Positions 32,535 through 42,250 of a stretch of 64,000 bases of DNA are shown here, one piece after another. The notes under the pieces are model-generated. The model did no database searches. It saw only the letters and a program-made list of their open reading frames with translations, and had not been told where the DNA came from. The position numbers and the translations under genes are program-made. Source of the stretch: Roseiarcus sp963721905 (lineage in GTDB: Bacteria; Pseudomonadota; Alphaproteobacteria; Rhizobiales; Beijerinckiaceae). The stretch's first letter is position 1; the number at the start of each line of letters is the position of its first letter. The stretch lies in NCBI GenBank assembly GCA_963721905.1, contig CAVRMF010000011.1:248001-312000 (forward strand), given 5' to 3'.

Positions 32535-34637
32535 TCAGTTTCCGCCCCGCCGCAACCGGCCGGCTTCGGCGAGCCATGCGGCGACGACGGCGCCGAGCAG
32601 GAAGGCAAGCCCGAAGAATCCCGACGCGAGCGATGTAGAGCGGGCGCCGATCAGTTCGCTCGAGCCGGTCCGCTTGATTCCGATATAGTCGGTGCCGCCG
32701 TAGCTCGGCCCCGGATTGAGCCCGACGACGCGAGGAATCGCGACATTGCCGCCGGCCGCCGCCAGCCGGCGCACCGTGCCGCCGGTCGCCTCGGCGATCG
32801 GGCGCAGCTTTTCCGGAGTTGAGACGACGTCCTGCATTTCGAGAGGATTGTCGGGGCCGACGCTGACCAGCGCGACATGCTGGCCGTCCTCGGCGCGATA
32901 GAGGCCGTAGCGGTCGACCGCGACATGCGCCCTGCTGAGACCCGGCGCTTCGGACGTCATGGTCAATTTCGTCCTCTTGCCGTCGGGCGCGACGAGATCG
33001 GTTTCGCGCTCCTCGCCGCTCGCGCTTTGACGCTCGACCGTAACGTCGTGTCCTTTGGCGCTGGCGCGAAGCGCCTCTTCCTCGAGCTCCGGCTCCTTCA
33101 TCAGCCAGTGGGCCAGACGGCGCAGAAGATCGAGATAAGGTCCGCCGCCGTCGTAACCGCGCGCCCAGAGCCACATCTGGTCGCTGAGCAGGAGACCGAC
33201 CCGCCCTTTATCGACGCGGGAGAGCATGAGCAGGGGCTGGTCGTCGGGGCCGCTCATCACCGTTTCGCCGCCCGTCGGCCTGGCGCCGATCAGCCGGAAC
33301 CAGCGGCCCCAGGCGCCATCGCCGGTTTTGGCGTCGAGGCCTGCAAGTCCGCGCATAACCGGGTGGCGAAGGCCCTCTTCCGAGACTTTCGCCTGGAACG
33401 GCGCCTCGACATCCTCGCCCGTCGGCTCGGCCGGCGCGATCGCGCCGAGCGGGGAATAGAACAGTCCGTCTGGGGTGGAGAACTCCGGCCCCTCGGCCAT
33501 CAGCAGGGCGCCGCCCTCGCGGACGTAATTGGCGATGTTGTCGAGATAGGCATAGGGCAGGATCGACTGCTGGGCGTAGCGGTCGAAAATGATCAGGTCG
33601 AAATCCTTGATCTTTCGTCCGAAGAGATCGGCGACCGGGAAGGCGATCAGCGACAATTCGTTGATCGGCGTGCCGTCGCCGCCCTTTTCCGGCGGCCGCA
33701 GAATGGTGAAATGGACCAGGTCGACGTTCGGGTCCGATTTAAGCAGATTGCGCCACATCCGCTCGCCCGGATGCGGCTTGCCGGAGACGAGCAGCACATG
33801 CAGCTTGTCGCGCACGCCCTCGATATTGACGACCGCGCGGTTGCTGTCGGTCGCGAGCTCGCCCTCGACCGGGGCGACCTCGAGCTCGATCACATTGGGG
33901 CCGGCATGGTCGATCGTCGCCTCAACGTCGATCCGTTCGCCGACCTTGGCGTCGAGCTCGGCGATCGTCGCGCCGTCGCGCCGCACCGCGAGCCTGACCG
34001 GCCCGCCGTGGTCCGCGCTGTCGAGAACGCGGAGCGCAATGACCTGATCCTTGCCGACGATCCCGTATCGCGGCGCCTCGATGAGTTCGATCCGGCGCTG
34101 CCGCTCGCCCTCGCGGCCGGTGATCAGCGCATGCAGCGGCGCGTCGAAGCCGAGCGCGGCGACGGTCCCTGGGATGTCGTGAACGTCGCCGTCGGTGATC
34201 ATGATCGCGCCGCCCACCCGCTCGGGCGGGGCGTCCGAGAGCGCCCCGCGCAGCGCGGAGAAGAGCTTTGTGCCCTCGGTGTCCGATTCCTGGCGGGAGG
34301 TCTCGACGACGCGAAGATCGACATCGCCGAGCGCGTTGAGGCGCGCCTTCAGTTCGTCGCGCGCCTTGTCGGTCTGGCCTGGCCTCTCGCCGATGTCCTG
34401 GCTGGCGGAGCGGTCGACGACGAGGGCGACGATGTCTTTCAGCGGGCGCCGGTTCTCCTGCACCAGATTCGGATCGCAGAGGCCCAAAATGAGAAGCGCG
34501 AAGGCGAGCGCCCGGAGCCAGGCGCCGCGCACGTGACGCCACGCGAGAACGATCGTGATCGCGAGCGCCGCAGCCGAGAGCGCGATGATCGCCCAGGGCG
34601 GCAGGAAGGGAGAGAAGGCGATCGACCAGACGCTCAA
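32535..34637 (-). CDS. Membrane protein with vWA/glutamine amidotransferase-like region (MoxR-cluster component)
   Basis: 700 residues. It has two N-terminal helices (AIIALSAAALAITIVLAW, LRALAFALLILGLC), a vWA-like domain with DIVALVVDRSASQDIGERPG and a GGAIMITDGDVHDIPG motif, an amidotransferase-like central part (DFDLIIFDRYAQQSILPYAY, EGGALLMAEGPEF) and a C-terminal helix (SGFFGLAFLLGAVVAAWLA). I place the start at a TTG overlapping the upstream stop (TTGA), because the frame before it is only a shadow. Last gene of the MoxR-DUF58-DUF4159 set, which is thought to act in envelope or metallocomplex assembly; the exact role is unknown. Confidence 0.85.
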   Translation of the reverse strand: MSVWSIAFSPFLPPWAIIALSAAALAITIVLAWRHVRGAWLRALAFALLILGLCDPNLVQENRRPLKDIVALVVDRSASQDIGERPGQTDKARDELKARLNALGDVDLRVVETSRQESDTEGTKLFSALRGALSDAPPERVGGAIMITDGDVHDIPGTVAALGFDAPLHALITGREGERQRRIELIEAPRYGIVGKDQVIALRVLDSADHGGPVRLAVRRDGATIAELDAKVGERIDVEATIDHAGPNVIELEVAPVEGELATDSNRAVVNIEGVRDKLHVLLVSGKPHPGERMWRNLLKSDPNVDLVHFTILRPPEKGGDGTPINELSLIAFPVADLFGRKIKDFDLIIFDRYAQQSILPYAYLDNIANYVREGGALLMAEGPEFSTPDGLFYSPLGAIAPAEPTGEDVEAPFQAKVSEEGLRHPVMRGLAGLDAKTGDGAWGRWFRLIGARPTGGETVMSGPDDQPLLMLSRVDKGRVGLLLSDQMWLWARGYDGGGPYLDLLRRLAHWLMKEPELEEEALRASAKGHDVTVERQSASGEERETDLVAPDGKRTKLTMTSEAPGLSRAHVAVDRYGLYRAEDGQHVALVSVGPDNPLEMQDVVSTPEKLRPIAEATGGTVRRLAAAGGNVAIPRVVGLNPGPSYGGTDYIGIKRTGSSELIGARSTSLASGFFGLAFLLGAVVAAWLAEAGRLRRGGN

Positions 34638-37405
34638 CGGGTGAGCCTTTCGATGATGTCCTTCGCGTGGACCTGATCGGCCTTGTAGTTGCCGGTGAGC
34701 GTGTACATCACGAGATTGATCCCGCTGCGGAAGGCGAGCTCGCGCTGGCGGGCCCCGCCCGGAATGAGCGGATAGAGCGGGGCCCCCTCGGCGTCGGTCG
34801 CCCAAGCCGCAGCCAGATCGTCGGAGGCGATGATGATCGGCGACACCCCGTCGCCCGCCCGCGCCGGCCTGCCCTTGTCGTTCGAATCGGCGGGCGGGAG
34901 CGCCTCGATCCAAGTCTGCCCGACCGCCGTCCGGCCGACGATGCGGTCAAGAAGGTAAAAGGTCTTGGTCAGCACGTGATCGCGCGGCACCGGCTCAAGC
35001 TCCGGCACGTCCACGCCCGCGAGCAGGGCGCGCAGCCAGAGCGCCGCCCCGGTCGGAGCGCCGCCCGGACGCGAAATGAGCGCGTCGCGCGTGTCGAAGA
35101 CGACGGTGCCGCCGTTCTTCATGTAGGCGGCAATGCGGGTGCGCGCTTCGGGCTGGGGTTGGGACTGGCCCGCGACGATCGGCCAGTAGATCAGCGGATA
35201 GAAGGCGAGCTCGTCGCGCGCCGGGTTGACGGCGATCGGCTCGGCGAGTTCGGCGGAGGTGCGCGAAGCGAGCACGCGCGTCAGTCCAATGAGTCCCTGC
35301 TTCGAGGTCTCGTCGACCGCCGCGTCGCCGGTCACGACATACGCGAGGCGCGTCGAAAGAGCCGCGTCCATATCGTTCGGTCCGGCGGCGCCGGCTGCCT
35401 GGCTCGAATGGGGCAGGGAAAAAGCGCCGATCGCCACGGCGAACGCGAGCGCCGCAACCGCGCTGCGGCGGCGGAAGGCCGCGCCGCCCGCGAGCCAGGC
35501 GGAGATCAGCGCATCGATCATGAGGCCGATCAGCGCGGCGGGCAGCAGCCAGCGGCGGAGATCGATCGGCGGCGCAATCGCGAGCGCGCCTTGGCGCACG
35601 GTCAGCGGGCCATAGTCGGCGCGCGCAAGCGCCTGGCCCTGCGCGAGAGCGTTGACCGCGCTCAGCGAGTCCTGCGCGCCGTAGAAGCCGGGCGGATGCA
35701 GCGGATCGCCGACGCCGGAAAAATCATCGCCGATCGGCTGGGCTTGGGCCGGCGGGGCCCCGAGAACGCCGAACCCGCTGAGCGTCCGCCAGGGCGCCAG
35801 GCTTACGGCGCGCTCTCCGGGCTTTGCGTTCGCCGCCGCGGCCGGCGCGCCGGCCTTGGCGACGATCCGGCGCAGCATGTCGACGAACAGCCCCGAGAGC
35901 GGCAGATTTGACCAGGTCGTGTCGGCCGTCACATGGAAGAGGACAATCAGGCCCTTGCCGCGCGGTCCGGCGGTCACGAGCGGAGTGCCGTCGCCGAGCC
36001 GCGCCCAGACCTTATTGGCGAGAGCGGCGTCCGGCTCGGCCAGCACCTGCCGCAGGACCGTCACTTCGTCGGGCGCGGCGAGTCCATAGAAAGGGCTCCC
36101 TTCCTCGAAGGGCGCGATGTGCTTCGGCGTCTCCCAGGAGAGAGCGCCTCCCAGCAGGCGGCCGCCGCGCCTCAGCTCGCTCGGCGTCAGATCGTCGTCC
36201 CCGGCGGCGAGCCGCGTGCCGGCGAATCGCAGAAGGACGCCGCCCTGGTCCAGAAACTGGAGAATGGCGTCGCGCTCCGGCCCGGGGGCGACGCTCATGT
36301 CGGCCAGCGCCAGCACCGAGGGCTTTTCCGCCAGCAGCGAAACGATGGGATCGCTCGAAGAATCATGCCATTCGCTGACGTCGGCGAAAGGCTCCAGCGC
36401 ACGTTTCAGATAGTAGTTCGGCGCGAGCAGCGGCTGGGCGACGTCGGCGCTTGCGCCCGAGGCGATCGCCACCCGCCGGCGGCGCGAGCGCTCGTCGACG
36501 AGCCAGGTCGCGCCCGCCGAACGCTCGCCGTCGATCACGACGCGCGATATGTCGTTGCGCACCTCGACAGGCAGGTCGAAGCGCGCTTCGGTGAGGAGAG
36601 TCTCGCCGAAGTCGAAGGGCGCGCGGCCGACTTCGCGACCCTGGGCGTCGAGCGCCCGCACCATCCCCTTGGCCGGCGCGAAAGGATCGGAGCGCGTCAG
36701 CCGGACGGCGAGAGCGCCCGCTTCGTTATCGACCCCGGCGATGGCGCGCGCGCCGGTTCCGTCGGTCACGACCTCGACCGAGCGCGTGAGCGCCCGAAGC
36801 CTGGCCGCAAATCCGCTTGCGCCGCCGAGTTCGACCCCGTCGGCGATCCAGAGAATCTCTGTCTTCGGTTCCTGCGCGAGAAATTGCTGGATAGCCGGCA
36901 GCGCGGCCTCGCGGGCGGGCGCGTACGGGACGGGCGCGAGCGATCGCAGATGTCCCTGGATTTCGGCCATGTCGAGCGGCGCAATGGCTTCGGCGCCCTG
37001 CGACAGCGGCTTGACCGCGACCGCCCGACCGGCGCGGGCGGCGGCTTCCATCCGCTGCCGGGCGTAGTCGATGCGCTTTTCGAAGGCAGGCGCGGCCGCC
37101 CATCCGTCGTCGATGACGACGAGGAGCGGACCCGAGCCGGCAAGGCCGGCGAGGCTGTTCCATAGCGGCTCGGCCATGGCCAAAATGATCAGCGCGCCGA
37201 TCGTAAGGCGCAGCGCCAAGATCGGCCATGGCGTCCGCGCCGGCTCGGTATCCTTGGGGTCGAGGCCGATGAGGAGGCGGAGCGGCGGAAACAACGTTTG
37301 TCTCGGCCTCGGCGGCGTGACGCGCAGGAGGAAGTAGAGCGCCGCGAGGCCAACGAGGGCCGCCAGCACAGCGGGCGCGGCAAAGGCGAGGGGCAGGCCC
37401 AACAT
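34634..37405 (-). CDS. BatA/DUF4159 domain membrane protein
   Basis: 923 residues. The N-terminal BatA-type domain has two helices and the motif LLRVTPPRPRQTLFPPLRLL. A vWA-like region lacks an obvious complete MIDAS. A central helix (LLPAALIGLMIDALISAWLA) is followed by a C-terminal DUF4159 domain beginning DMDAALSTRLAYVVTGDAAV, with FYPLIYWPIVAGQSQ and VVFDTRDALI. Family members are inner-membrane proteins found with MoxR and DUF58. It is coupled to its neighbours (3-bp gap to DUF58, 4-bp overlap with the next gene), so the four proteins likely form one complex. Confidence 0.9.
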   Translation of the reverse strand: MLGLPLAFAAPAVLAALVGLAALYFLLRVTPPRPRQTLFPPLRLLIGLDPKDTEPARTPWPILALRLTIGALIILAMAEPLWNSLAGLAGSGPLLVVIDDGWAAAPAFEKRIDYARQRMEAAARAGRAVAVKPLSQGAEAIAPLDMAEIQGHLRSLAPVPYAPAREAALPAIQQFLAQEPKTEILWIADGVELGGASGFAARLRALTRSVEVVTDGTGARAIAGVDNEAGALAVRLTRSDPFAPAKGMVRALDAQGREVGRAPFDFGETLLTEARFDLPVEVRNDISRVVIDGERSAGATWLVDERSRRRRVAIASGASADVAQPLLAPNYYLKRALEPFADVSEWHDSSSDPIVSLLAEKPSVLALADMSVAPGPERDAILQFLDQGGVLLRFAGTRLAAGDDDLTPSELRRGGRLLGGALSWETPKHIAPFEEGSPFYGLAAPDEVTVLRQVLAEPDAALANKVWARLGDGTPLVTAGPRGKGLIVLFHVTADTTWSNLPLSGLFVDMLRRIVAKAGAPAAAANAKPGERAVSLAPWRTLSGFGVLGAPPAQAQPIGDDFSGVGDPLHPPGFYGAQDSLSAVNALAQGQALARADYGPLTVRQGALAIAPPIDLRRWLLPAALIGLMIDALISAWLAGGAAFRRRSAVAALAFAVAIGAFSLPHSSQAAGAAGPNDMDAALSTRLAYVVTGDAAVDETSKQGLIGLTRVLASRTSAELAEPIAVNPARDELAFYPLIYWPIVAGQSQPQPEARTRIAAYMKNGGTVVFDTRDALISRPGGAPTGAALWLRALLAGVDVPELEPVPRDHVLTKTFYLLDRIVGRTAVGQTWIEALPPADSNDKGRPARAGDGVSPIIIASDDLAAAWATDAEGAPLYPLIPGGARQRELAFRSGINLVMYTLTGNYKADQVHAKDIIERLTR

Positions 37406-37408
37406 CGA

Positions 37409-38311
37409 TCAGGCGCTCCGGGTTTCGCCGAACTCGGGCGTCGACAGCCGCACGCGCAGCGCCAGAAGCACTTCCGCCGCGGACGCATCGGTGCGGTGGA
37501 GGATCATGCCCCATCCGAGGCGCCCGCAAATCCGCCGCAGCGCGTCACGGTGCGCGGCGAGCCGGCCGAGATAGGCCTCGCGCAGATTCTGCGCCCTTGG
37601 GATCACGAGCCGGTCCGCCCCGCCTGGATGGAGGAACTCGACATTGCCGGAGAACGGATAGACCTCCTCGATCGGATCCACGATCAAAACGAGCTCACCG
37701 ATGGCGCCTTCGGCGCTGACCGCGCGCATCGCCTGCTCAGTCTTTTCGGGTTCGCCAAGAAAGTCGCCCACGAGCAGCGCCATCGAACGGGAGGGCGCGG
37801 GCGCCAGCGGCGGCAAGCCGGCTTCAGAGGCGCCATGAAGGCGCTCGTCGGTTGCGATCGCCTCAGCGAAGCGCTCGATCACCCCCTGCGATGCAAGCGG
37901 GCGGGTCAGTCCGAGAAGACCGGCGCGCTCGCCGCCGCGCACGCAAAGATCCGCGAAGGCAAGAGCGAGCATTGCTGCACGGTCGATTTTCGTCGTTTGC
38001 GAGAGGCTCGATCCGAAGCGCATCGACGCCGACCGGTCGAACCAGATCCAGACCGTATGAGCAGCCTCCCATTCGCGTTCGCGCACAAAAGCGTGCGCTT
38101 CGCGCGCCGATCGCCGCCAGTCGACGCGCGAGGACGGCTCCCCCGACACGAACGGCCGGAATTGCCAGAAGGTTTCGCCCGATCCGGCGCGGCGGCGCCC
38201 ATGAACGCCGTGGCGGACGGTCTGCGCGACCTTGCGCGCCACGATCACGAGGCTCGGCAGGCGGGCGGACAGCGTCGCCGCGTCCTGACGGATGGAGGGG
38301 GAGATCGTCAT
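37409..38311 (-). CDS. DUF58 domain protein (vWA-like)
   Basis: 300 residues from MTISPSIRQDAATLSARLPS. The DUF58 signature is visible as GSGETFWQFRPFVSGEPSSR and VDWRRSAREAHAFVREREWE. It is followed by the vWA-like WIWFDRSASMRFG (D-x-S-x-S MIDAS) and MALLVGDFLGEP. DUF58 proteins work with MoxR AAA+ ATPases, probably as substrate or metal-dependent adaptors. It lies 26 bp after the moxR stop and 3 bp before the DUF4159 gene. The upstream ATG at 38368 would overlap moxR and looks less likely. Confidence 0.92.
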   Translation of the reverse strand: MTISPSIRQDAATLSARLPSLVIVARKVAQTVRHGVHGRRRAGSGETFWQFRPFVSGEPSSRVDWRRSAREAHAFVREREWEAAHTVWIWFDRSASMRFGSSLSQTTKIDRAAMLALAFADLCVRGGERAGLLGLTRPLASQGVIERFAEAIATDERLHGASEAGLPPLAPAPSRSMALLVGDFLGEPEKTEQAMRAVSAEGAIGELVLIVDPIEEVYPFSGNVEFLHPGGADRLVIPRAQNLREAYLGRLAAHRDALRRICGRLGWGMILHRTDASAAEVLLALRVRLSTPEFGETRSA

Positions 38312-38336
38312 TGCGGCGAACGACGCCTGCGGGGAG

Positions 38337-39338
38337 TCATTGAACGAACTTTGCGACAAGGCGCGCAATCACCGCGGTGGTGGTTTCGCCCTCGGCGCGG
38401 GCGGCGAAAGTGAGCGCCATGCGGTGCTTGAGAGCCGGCTCCGCCAGCGCGGCGATGTCCTCGAGCGAGGGCGAGAGCCGTCCGTCGACCAGCGCCCGGG
38501 CGCGGGCGGCCAGCATCAGCGCCTGCGCGGCGCGCGGTCCCGGCCCCCAGCCGATCCCCTTGGTCAGCTCCGGGTCGCCCTCGCCGGGGCGCGCCGCGCG
38601 CACGAGGTCGAGGATCGCCTCGACGACCCGATCGCCGATCGGAGCGCGGCGGACGATGCGCTGCGCCTCCAGCAGGTCTTCGGCCGACATGACCGGTCTC
38701 GGCCTCGTCTCGCGATCCCCTGTCGTTTCGATGAGGATGCGGCGCTCGGCCGCACGGTCGGGATAGCCGACGTCGACCTGCAGGAGGAAGCGGTCGAGCT
38801 GCGCCTCCGGGAGCGGATAGGCCCCCTCCTGCTCGAGCGGGTTCTGCGTCGCCAGCACATGAAACGGGCTCGGCAGGTCATGCCGCGCGCCGGCGACGGT
38901 GACATGGTGTTCCTGCATCGCCTGCAGGAGGGCGGACTGCGTCCGCGGGCTCGCGCGGTTGATCTCATCCGCCATCAGGAGCTGCGCGAAGATGGGGCCC
39001 CGGATGAAACGGAAGACGCGCTTGCCGTCGAGCCCTTCCTCCATCACCTCGGAGCCGAGGATGTCGGACGGCATCAGGTCGGGGGTGAATTGGACGCGCA
39101 GCGCGTCGAGGCCGACGACAATCCCCAGTGTCTCGACGAGTTTCGTCTTGGCGAGGCCGGGGACGCCAATCAGAAGCCCGTGTCCTCCGGCCAGAAGAAT
39201 GGCGAGCGTCAGATCGACCACCCGCTCCTGGCCGAAGATGACGGCGCTGATTTCCGCGCGCGCCGCGGCGATCCGCTCGAGCGTTGCATCGACGTCGCGC
39301 GTCAGGAGACTGGGGCTAAGGGTATCGGTCACAGTCAT
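38337..39338 (-). CDS. MoxR-family AAA+ ATPase
   Basis: 333 residues from MTVTDTLSPSLLTRDVDATL. It has Walker A HGLLIGVPGLAKTKLVETL, the Walker B/sensor region FAQLLMADEINRASPRTQSA, sensor 1 HVLATQNPLEQEGAYPLPEA and sensor 2 in the C-terminal lid (RAAQALMLAARARALVDGR). MoxR proteins are cytosolic chaperone-like ATPases that mature or insert metal or cofactor into partner complexes, often through DUF58/vWA proteins, as encoded downstream here. First gene of the four-gene operon and divergent from the DUF1285 gene. Confidence 0.95.
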   Translation of the reverse strand: MTVTDTLSPSLLTRDVDATLERIAAARAEISAVIFGQERVVDLTLAILLAGGHGLLIGVPGLAKTKLVETLGIVVGLDALRVQFTPDLMPSDILGSEVMEEGLDGKRVFRFIRGPIFAQLLMADEINRASPRTQSALLQAMQEHHVTVAGARHDLPSPFHVLATQNPLEQEGAYPLPEAQLDRFLLQVDVGYPDRAAERRILIETTGDRETRPRPVMSAEDLLEAQRIVRRAPIGDRVVEAILDLVRAARPGEGDPELTKGIGWGPGPRAAQALMLAARARALVDGRLSPSLEDIAALAEPALKHRMALTFAARAEGETTTAVIARLVAKFVQ

Positions 39339-39433
39339 TCGGTTGTCCTTTGCGCCGCAGCGCCTCGCGTCCGGTTTCGCTTTCACGCCGGGCGCACTAG
39401 ATTGGCGGGCGTCCCTCCGGCGAAGCACGTATC

Positions 39434-40063
39434 ATGCCGATGTCAGAACTGCCCGTAAACCCACGCCAGACCATAGCGGACCCCGCCAAGTCCCCCGAGC
39501 AGGCGCTGAGGGGGCTCTCGGAGGCTGCCGGCCGCGGCAAGCGCGGCCCGGCTCCGGTGCACCTTTGGGATCCGCCCGACTGCGGCGATATCGACATGCG
39601 CATCGCTGCCGACGGAACATGGTTTTATTGCGGCTCGCCGATCGGCCGCCTTCCGCTGGTGCAGCTTTTCGCATCAATTTTGCGCAAGGACGGCGACCGC
39701 TATGTCCTGGTGACGCCGGTGGAGAAGGTCGGCCTCAAGGTTGACGACGCTCCGTTCCTGGCCGTCGAGCTCAAGGTCGAGGGCGAAGGCGCCGACATCG
39801 GTCTGACCTTTCGAACCAATGTGGACGACATGGCGACGGTCGACGATCAGCATCCGCTTCGCTTCGAGCATGGGGCGGCTGAGGGCCTGAAGCCCTATGT
39901 CCGCGTTCGCGACAATCTCTGGGCGCTGGTGAAGCGGTCGCTCTACTATGATCTTGTGGCGTTGGGGACGACCGAACGCTGGCGGGAGGAGGCGTGGTTC
40001 GGCGTGCGGTCGCGCGGCGTGTTCTTCCCGATGTGCCTCGCCAGCGAGATCGAGGGCCTTTGA
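39434..40063 (+). CDS. DUF1285 domain protein
   Basis: 209 residues, the normal size. Conserved motifs are HLWDPPDCGDIDMRIAADGT, WFYCGSPIGRLPLVQLFASI, then EGADIGLTFRTNVDD and FFPMCLASEIEGL. DUF1285 is a conserved alpha- and gammaproteobacterial cytosolic protein of unknown function, usually found in this gene order with a Nudix hydrolase and cca. Its stop overlaps the next gene's TTG start. A second ATG at 39440 is possible. Confidence 0.93.
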   Translation: MPMSELPVNPRQTIADPAKSPEQALRGLSEAAGRGKRGPAPVHLWDPPDCGDIDMRIAADGTWFYCGSPIGRLPLVQLFASILRKDGDRYVLVTPVEKVGLKVDDAPFLAVELKVEGEGADIGLTFRTNVDDMATVDDQHPLRFEHGAAEGLKPYVRVRDNLWALVKRSLYYDLVALGTTERWREEAWFGVRSRGVFFPMCLASEIEGL

Positions 40064-40713
40064 GCGCGCTTTCCCCGTCCGATCTCGACGCCGGGACCTT
40101 GCGCGCGCTGGCGCGGAGAAAGCTTGGGCCCGAACTCGCCGTCGACGCGCTTGAGGCCATCGCGCCGAGGGCCGGCGACTTCGCCTTGACCGGACCGCCT
40201 CCGGGCGCCGACGTGCTGGCGCTCGCGCGTCCGGCCGCAGTGCTCGCGCCCATCATCGCGCGGCCGCAAGGCCTCACCGTGCTGCTCACCCTTCGCGCTT
40301 CGCACTTGCGCGCCCATTCCGGCCAGATCGCCTTTCCCGGCGGGAAAATCGATCCGGGCGAGACGACGGGCGAGGCGGCGCTCCGCGAAGCGCACGAGGA
40401 AATCGGCCTCGAGAAGCGGTTCGTCGAGCCTCTCGGCTGGCTCGACTCTTACCTCACCGGCACCGGGTTTCGCATCGCGCCGCTGGTCGCGCTGATCGAC
40501 CCCTCGTTCGCGCCGACGGTCAATCCGCTCGAAGTCGACGAAGTGTTCGAAACCCCGTTCGCCTTTCTGATGGACCCCACCAATCACCGGCTCGACGAGC
40601 GCGAATGGCAGGGGAGGATGCGAAAGTTCTACGTCATGCCGCATGAGGGCCACTATATCTGGGGCGCGACCGCCGGCATCTTGCGGAACCTGTACGAGAG
40701 GCTGTTTTCCTGA
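40060..40713 (+). CDS. Nudix hydrolase, CoA-pyrophosphatase type
   Basis: 217 residues. The Nudix box G-x5-E-x7-REUXEE-x-GU is complete: GGKIDPGETTGEAALREAHE then EIGL. The upstream LRAHSGQIAFPGG is the NuCoA signature of CoA-diphosphatases (NudL/YeaB family). I take a TTG start at 40060 overlapping the DUF1285 stop (TTGA). The frame to 39994 lies wholly inside DUF1285. It would hydrolyse CoA or its derivatives. The next gene starts at its final base (ATGA overlap). Confidence 0.92.
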   Translation: MSALSPSDLDAGTLRALARRKLGPELAVDALEAIAPRAGDFALTGPPPGADVLALARPAAVLAPIIARPQGLTVLLTLRASHLRAHSGQIAFPGGKIDPGETTGEAALREAHEEIGLEKRFVEPLGWLDSYLTGTGFRIAPLVALIDPSFAPTVNPLEVDEVFETPFAFLMDPTNHRLDEREWQGRMRKFYVMPHEGHYIWGATAGILRNLYERLFS

Positions 40714-40973
40714 TGGCGCGGGAAGTGCTCGAGCCGCTCGCGTTGTTCCTGGTCCCCTTCGCGGCCTACGCGATCTACCTCATCCTCAGGGCTCGCTATC
40801 CGCTCGAAGTCCAACACTGGACCGGTTTTCGCGTGTCGATCATGACGCTGATCGGGCTCGCCGCCGTGGTCCTCGGCCTGGTGATCCTCGATGCTTTCGC
40901 GCCGCGCGGCCAAGGCGTCTATGTGCCGGCGCATGAGGAAAACGGGGTTCTGGTCCCGGGGCGGATCGAATGA
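40713..40973 (+). CDS. DUF6111 family small membrane protein
   Basis: 86 residues. It has two membrane helices (LALFLVPFAAYAIYLILRA; VSIMTLIGLAAVVLGLVILD) and a C-terminal cytosolic or periplasmic tail, GVYVPAHEENGVLVPGRIE. The tail and the position between a Nudix gene and cca are characteristic of DUF6111 proteins of Hyphomicrobiales. Function unknown. It overlaps both neighbours by a few bases, so translation is coupled. Confidence 0.88.
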   Translation: MAREVLEPLALFLVPFAAYAIYLILRARYPLEVQHWTGFRVSIMTLIGLAAVVLGLVILDAFAPRGQGVYVPAHEENGVLVPGRIE

Positions 40974-42250
40974 CGGCTCTGCCGGGCCTGAAGGACGGAA
41001 GGCTCGAGGATCTTGCGCCGCTGAGGCGGGGTCCGCTGGCGAAGGCGCTCGAAGCGCTCAACGGCCAGGGCGAGGAGACGCGGCTGATCGGCGGGGCGGT
41101 GCGCGACCTCGCGCTCGGCGAGAAGGCGCTCGATTTCGATCTCGCCACGACCGCGACCCCGGACGAAGTGATCCGCCGCGGGCGGAAGGCGGGATTCAAG
41201 GTCGCGCTGACGGGCGTCGCACACGGCACCGTCACCTTGATCGTGAGCGGCCGGCCGATCGAGGTCACCACCTTGCGCGAGGACGTGGAGACTGACGGAC
41301 GGCACGCCAAGGTCGCGTTCGGCCGAGATTTTTCGGCCGACGCGCGCCGGCGCGATTTCACCATCAATGCGCTCTCGCTTGACTCGGAGGGCCGCGTCCA
41401 TGATTCGCTCGGCGGACTCGATGACCTCGCCTCGGGCCGCGTCCGCTTCATCGGCGACGCCGATGAGCGCATCCGCGAGGACTATCTTCGCATTCTGCGG
41501 TTCTTCCGCTTTTCCGCGCGATTCGGCAACGGCGCCGTCGATCGCGGGGGGCTCGAGGCAACCATACGCGGGCGCGCCGGCATGGCCCGGCTTTCGCGCG
41601 AGCGCCTGCGCGCCGAATGCCTCAAGCTCCTCGTCGCGCCTCATGCGGCGGCGATCGTGCGCGCGATGGGCGACAGCGGATTCCTGGGGCCGCTGTTCGG
41701 CGGAATGGCCTATCCCGGCAGGCTCGCGCGTCTCATCGCAATCGAAGAGGCTCGCGGCGCCGAGCCCGACGCGCTCTTGCGCCTCGCGGCGCTCGCCGTC
41801 GTGATCTCCGAGGACGCCGACCGTCTTCACGAGCGGCTACGGCTCGCCAACGCCGAGTGGCGGCGCCTCGCCTCGGCGGCCTCGGCGATGACGCCATTGC
41901 ACGGAATCGAGGCGCCGCCGGACGTTCGCGGCCTCCGAGCATTGCTGTTCGCGGCCAAGCGCCGCGCCGCGCATGACGCGCTCCTGCTCGCCCAGGCCGA
42001 ATCGGCAGCGAGCGCCGACGATGTCGCCTTCGCCCAGGCCGACCGGTTCCTCGCCCAGACGCCGGAGCCAAAACTTCCGGTCGGGGGGGCGGATCTCGCG
42101 GCGCGGGGCTTTGCAAGCGGCCCCCGGGTGGGGGAGATCCTCAGCGCGTTTCGCGATCTCTGGATCGAGGCCGGCTTCCCGACCGAGCCGGAGGCTGTCG
42201 ACCGCCTTCTACAAACGGCGACGGAAGGCGAGGACGGCGCGGGGCGATAG
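40970..42250 (+). CDS. cca: CCA tRNA nucleotidyltransferase / poly(A) polymerase family
   Basis: 426 residues. It has the class II nucleotidyltransferase signature TRLIGGAVRDLALGEKALDF then DLATTATPDEV (catalytic DxD), the middle motif FGRDFSADARRRDFTINALS, and RIREDYLRILRFFRFSARF. The C-terminal domain is the alphaproteobacterial version with a helical body. It adds or repairs the tRNA 3' CCA. This matters less for the His tRNA here, whose CCA is encoded. Last gene of the four-gene operon beginning with DUF1285. Confidence 0.95.
   Translation: MTALPGLKDGRLEDLAPLRRGPLAKALEALNGQGEETRLIGGAVRDLALGEKALDFDLATTATPDEVIRRGRKAGFKVALTGVAHGTVTLIVSGRPIEVTTLREDVETDGRHAKVAFGRDFSADARRRDFTINALSLDSEGRVHDSLGGLDDLASGRVRFIGDADERIREDYLRILRFFRFSARFGNGAVDRGGLEATIRGRAGMARLSRERLRAECLKLLVAPHAAAIVRAMGDSGFLGPLFGGMAYPGRLARLIAIEEARGAEPDALLRLAALAVVISEDADRLHERLRLANAEWRRLASAASAMTPLHGIEAPPDVRGLRALLFAAKRRAAHDALLLAQAESAASADDVAFAQADRFLAQTPEPKLPVGGADLAARGFASGPRVGEILSAFRDLWIEAGFPTEPEAVDRLLQTATEGEDGAGR

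Noticed and set aside
32877..34676. 599-residue plus-strand open frame
   Set aside because: Antisense to the vWA-like gene of the MoxR operon; low-complexity Arg/Asp/Glu composition typical of a shadow.
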